From the NCBI GenBank assembly GCA_024236175.1, contig JACKKY010000006.1, forward strand, positions 1-7,341: DNA of 7,341 nucleotides, written 5' to 3'. Positions 6,202-7,341 of this stretch are shown here, in pieces. Numbering within the stretch: position 1 is the stretch's first letter; the number at the start of each line of letters is the position of its first letter. The stretch is from Novosphingobium sp. (GTDB lineage Bacteria; Pseudomonadota; Alphaproteobacteria; Sphingomonadales; Sphingomonadaceae). The notes beneath the pieces are model-generated. The model saw only the letters and a program-made list of their open reading frames with translations. It did not search any database and was not told where the DNA came from. Both the position numbers and the translations under genes were made by a program.

Positions 6202-7341
6202 CTATTCGTCGGCGACGGCATTGGCGGGGCGGATCTGCCAGGTCAGTTCCCGACTTTTTCCGCTGCCGACGTTCGTCTCGATCCGCCAGAGCCCGTCCTC
6301 GACCTTCGCCCGTCCAGGCGTCCTGCGCAGCTGCCAGCGATCCGGAGGTCCCAGATCGAGGCGGACCGCGACCTTGCGGCTGTTCGCATTGGAGACCACC
6401 GCACGCATCGTCCTCCACTGGGGCGAACTTTCGTCCCAGTCCTCTTCGCCCTGCAGCGCGCAGGTGACGAAGACGTTGGCACTGTCGGCAAGTTCGATTT
6501 CCACATCCTGTCCCACCGCGTAATCGCGCAGCCGGTTCTCGGCGACGAGAAGCTCGCCGGCGGGCGAAAGTTCGAACAGGGCGACACCGCCCATCGGCAG
6601 CGCGACGCCGAGCCCGTGGCGTTCGTCGTTGACGGTGGTGAGCACCATGCGCGCGGGCTGGGGCTCCTCGTCCCGCTGCCATGGCGCGCATTGCGCGGAG
6701 TAGATCAGTTCGCCCTCGACATCGTCGCGGTTGAGGAAAGCGACCTGCTTGAGCGATTTCGCTGAGACATCGACGGGTTCCGGGACCCGATAAAGCTTGA
6801 GGTCGCCGAGTTGTTCCTCGGACGCGACCATGGCGACGGAGGCAGGCACATCCATCATTCCCGCTTCCATGCGGCGCGCGGTGACGATGATCTGGTCGCC
6901 CTCCATCAACGGAGCGGCGGCAAACTTGGCTGGCACGGGCATCCCGGCAGGCGAGCCTCTGGAGGTGCTGCCGAGAGGATAGCACAGCAGGCGCAGCGGG
7001 TTCGCCTGAGGCGGATCCGCCAGTTCCTCGAAATCGCTTTCGACATTCAGCCTGCCCGCGACCGCCAGCAGTTCGGCGTCGGCGAAACCCTGTCCGTTGT
7101 CGTTGAGCAAGGTGAGCCACGACAGCAGCCGCATCCTGCGCTTACCCTTCGCGCCGCCCTGCCGGAGCGTCGCGACGTAGTGCGCCTGCCAGTCGAACCC
7201 CCAGGCGAGATAGGTCAGTGTGACGCGATAGGATCCTCCCGTCGCATCGCGCGTATCGAGCGAGAATACCGGCTGTGCGGAAAGGCCCGGCGGCACCCGG
7301 TCGAAGCTCAGCTTTTCGGGCAGGCCGGAACAGCGCACCGC
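6202..7341 (-). CDS. DUF4139-family protein, C-terminal part (N-terminus beyond window edge)
   Basis: The frame is open from the right edge (380 codons incl. stop) to a TAG at 6202-6204; the start lies outside. The family match rests on VTLTYLAWGFDWQAHYVATL followed by SWLTLLNDNGQGFADAELLA and VAGRLN, which is the DUF4139 pattern (a beta-rich domain of unknown function, often paired with an N-terminal DUF4140 and found in MuiA-like proteins). Further on, GDLKLYRVPEPVDVSAKSLK and QVAFLNRDDVEGELIY (both around the middle) are also typical. The C-terminal third is predicted to be beta-sheet rich (alternating V/L and charged residues) and ends LTWQIRPANAVADE. Between the DUF4139 halves is an unusual piece, DQIIVTARR...MMDVPASVAMVASEEQL (6808-6897), that looks like the beginning of a TonB-receptor plug. 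No membrane segment is visible in the part seen; export cannot be judged without the N-terminus. It is on the same strand as recA, but the 127-base gap holds recA's own promoter. Function is unknown. Confidence 0.8.
   Translation of the reverse strand, partial: AVRCSGLPEKLSFDRVPPGLSAQPVFSLDTRDATGGSYRVTLTYLAWGFDWQAHYVATLRQGGAKGKRRMRLLSWLTLLNDNGQGFADAELLAVAGRLNVESDFEELADPPQANPLRLLCYPLGSTSRGSPAGMPVPAKFAAAPLMEGDQIIVTARRMEAGMMDVPASVAMVASEEQLGDLKLYRVPEPVDVSAKSLKQVAFLNRDDVEGELIYSAQCAPWQRDEEPQPARMVLTTVNDERHGLGVALPMGGVALFELSPAGELLVAENRLRDYAVGQDVEIELADSANVFVTCALQGEEDWDESSPQWRTMRAVVSNANSRKVAVRLDLGPPDRWQLRRTPGRAKVEDGLWRIETNVGSGKSRELTWQIRPANAVADE

Noticed and set aside
6131..7120. Minus-strand open frame of 329 codons overlapping the DUF4139 gene and the recA promoter
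   Set aside because: It is a frame-shifted shadow of the DUF4139 frame, very Arg-rich, and runs through the recA control region.

Overview
The window looks like chromosomal DNA from a GC-rich alphaproteobacterium, most likely of the order Sphingomonadales (Erythrobacter/Novosphingobium-like). I base this on the RecA N-terminus, the GAAC-N7-GAAC type LexA box upstream of recA, the alaS/recA neighbourhood and the codon usage. The placement rests on recognition, not on a database search.

Layout, left to right: (1) 1-681, minus strand: the first 227 codons of alaS (alanyl-tRNA synthetase), running off the left edge, with a candidate promoter placed so that the mRNA may be leaderless. (2) 749-1576, minus: a class I SAM-dependent methyltransferase of unknown substrate. 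(3) 1577-1722: a divergent intergenic region. (4) 1723-3783, plus: an EF-G-like paralogue that keeps domains II-V but has altered GTPase motifs (DVPGG for DTPGH, NKIE for NKxD). (5) 3892-4899, plus: a D-lactate dehydrogenase of the LdhA type with its Arg-Glu-His catalytic set intact, preceded by a 108-base gap with an 8-bp inverted repeat. (6) 4900-4994: a convergent gap with a hairpin that may end transcription from both sides. (7) 4995-6074, minus: full-length recA. (8) 6075-6201: the recA control region with a sigma70-like promoter overlapped by an SOS box. (9) 6202 to the right edge, minus: the C-terminal part of a DUF4139-family protein with an embedded stretch resembling the start of a TonB-receptor plug domain.

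recA and alaS are often close neighbours in alphaproteobacteria. Here both lie on the minus strand but are separated by the methyltransferase and a plus-strand pair (EF-G-like gene and ldhA). The core of the window is housekeeping: tRNA charging, and recombination with SOS control. The middle block is accessory in nature and its genes have no obvious shared pathway. I see no RNA genes, IS elements, CRISPR array, phage genes or defence system. The most interesting items are the atypical EF-G-like GTPase, the TonB-plug-like insert in the DUF4139 protein and the possible leaderless promoter of alaS.
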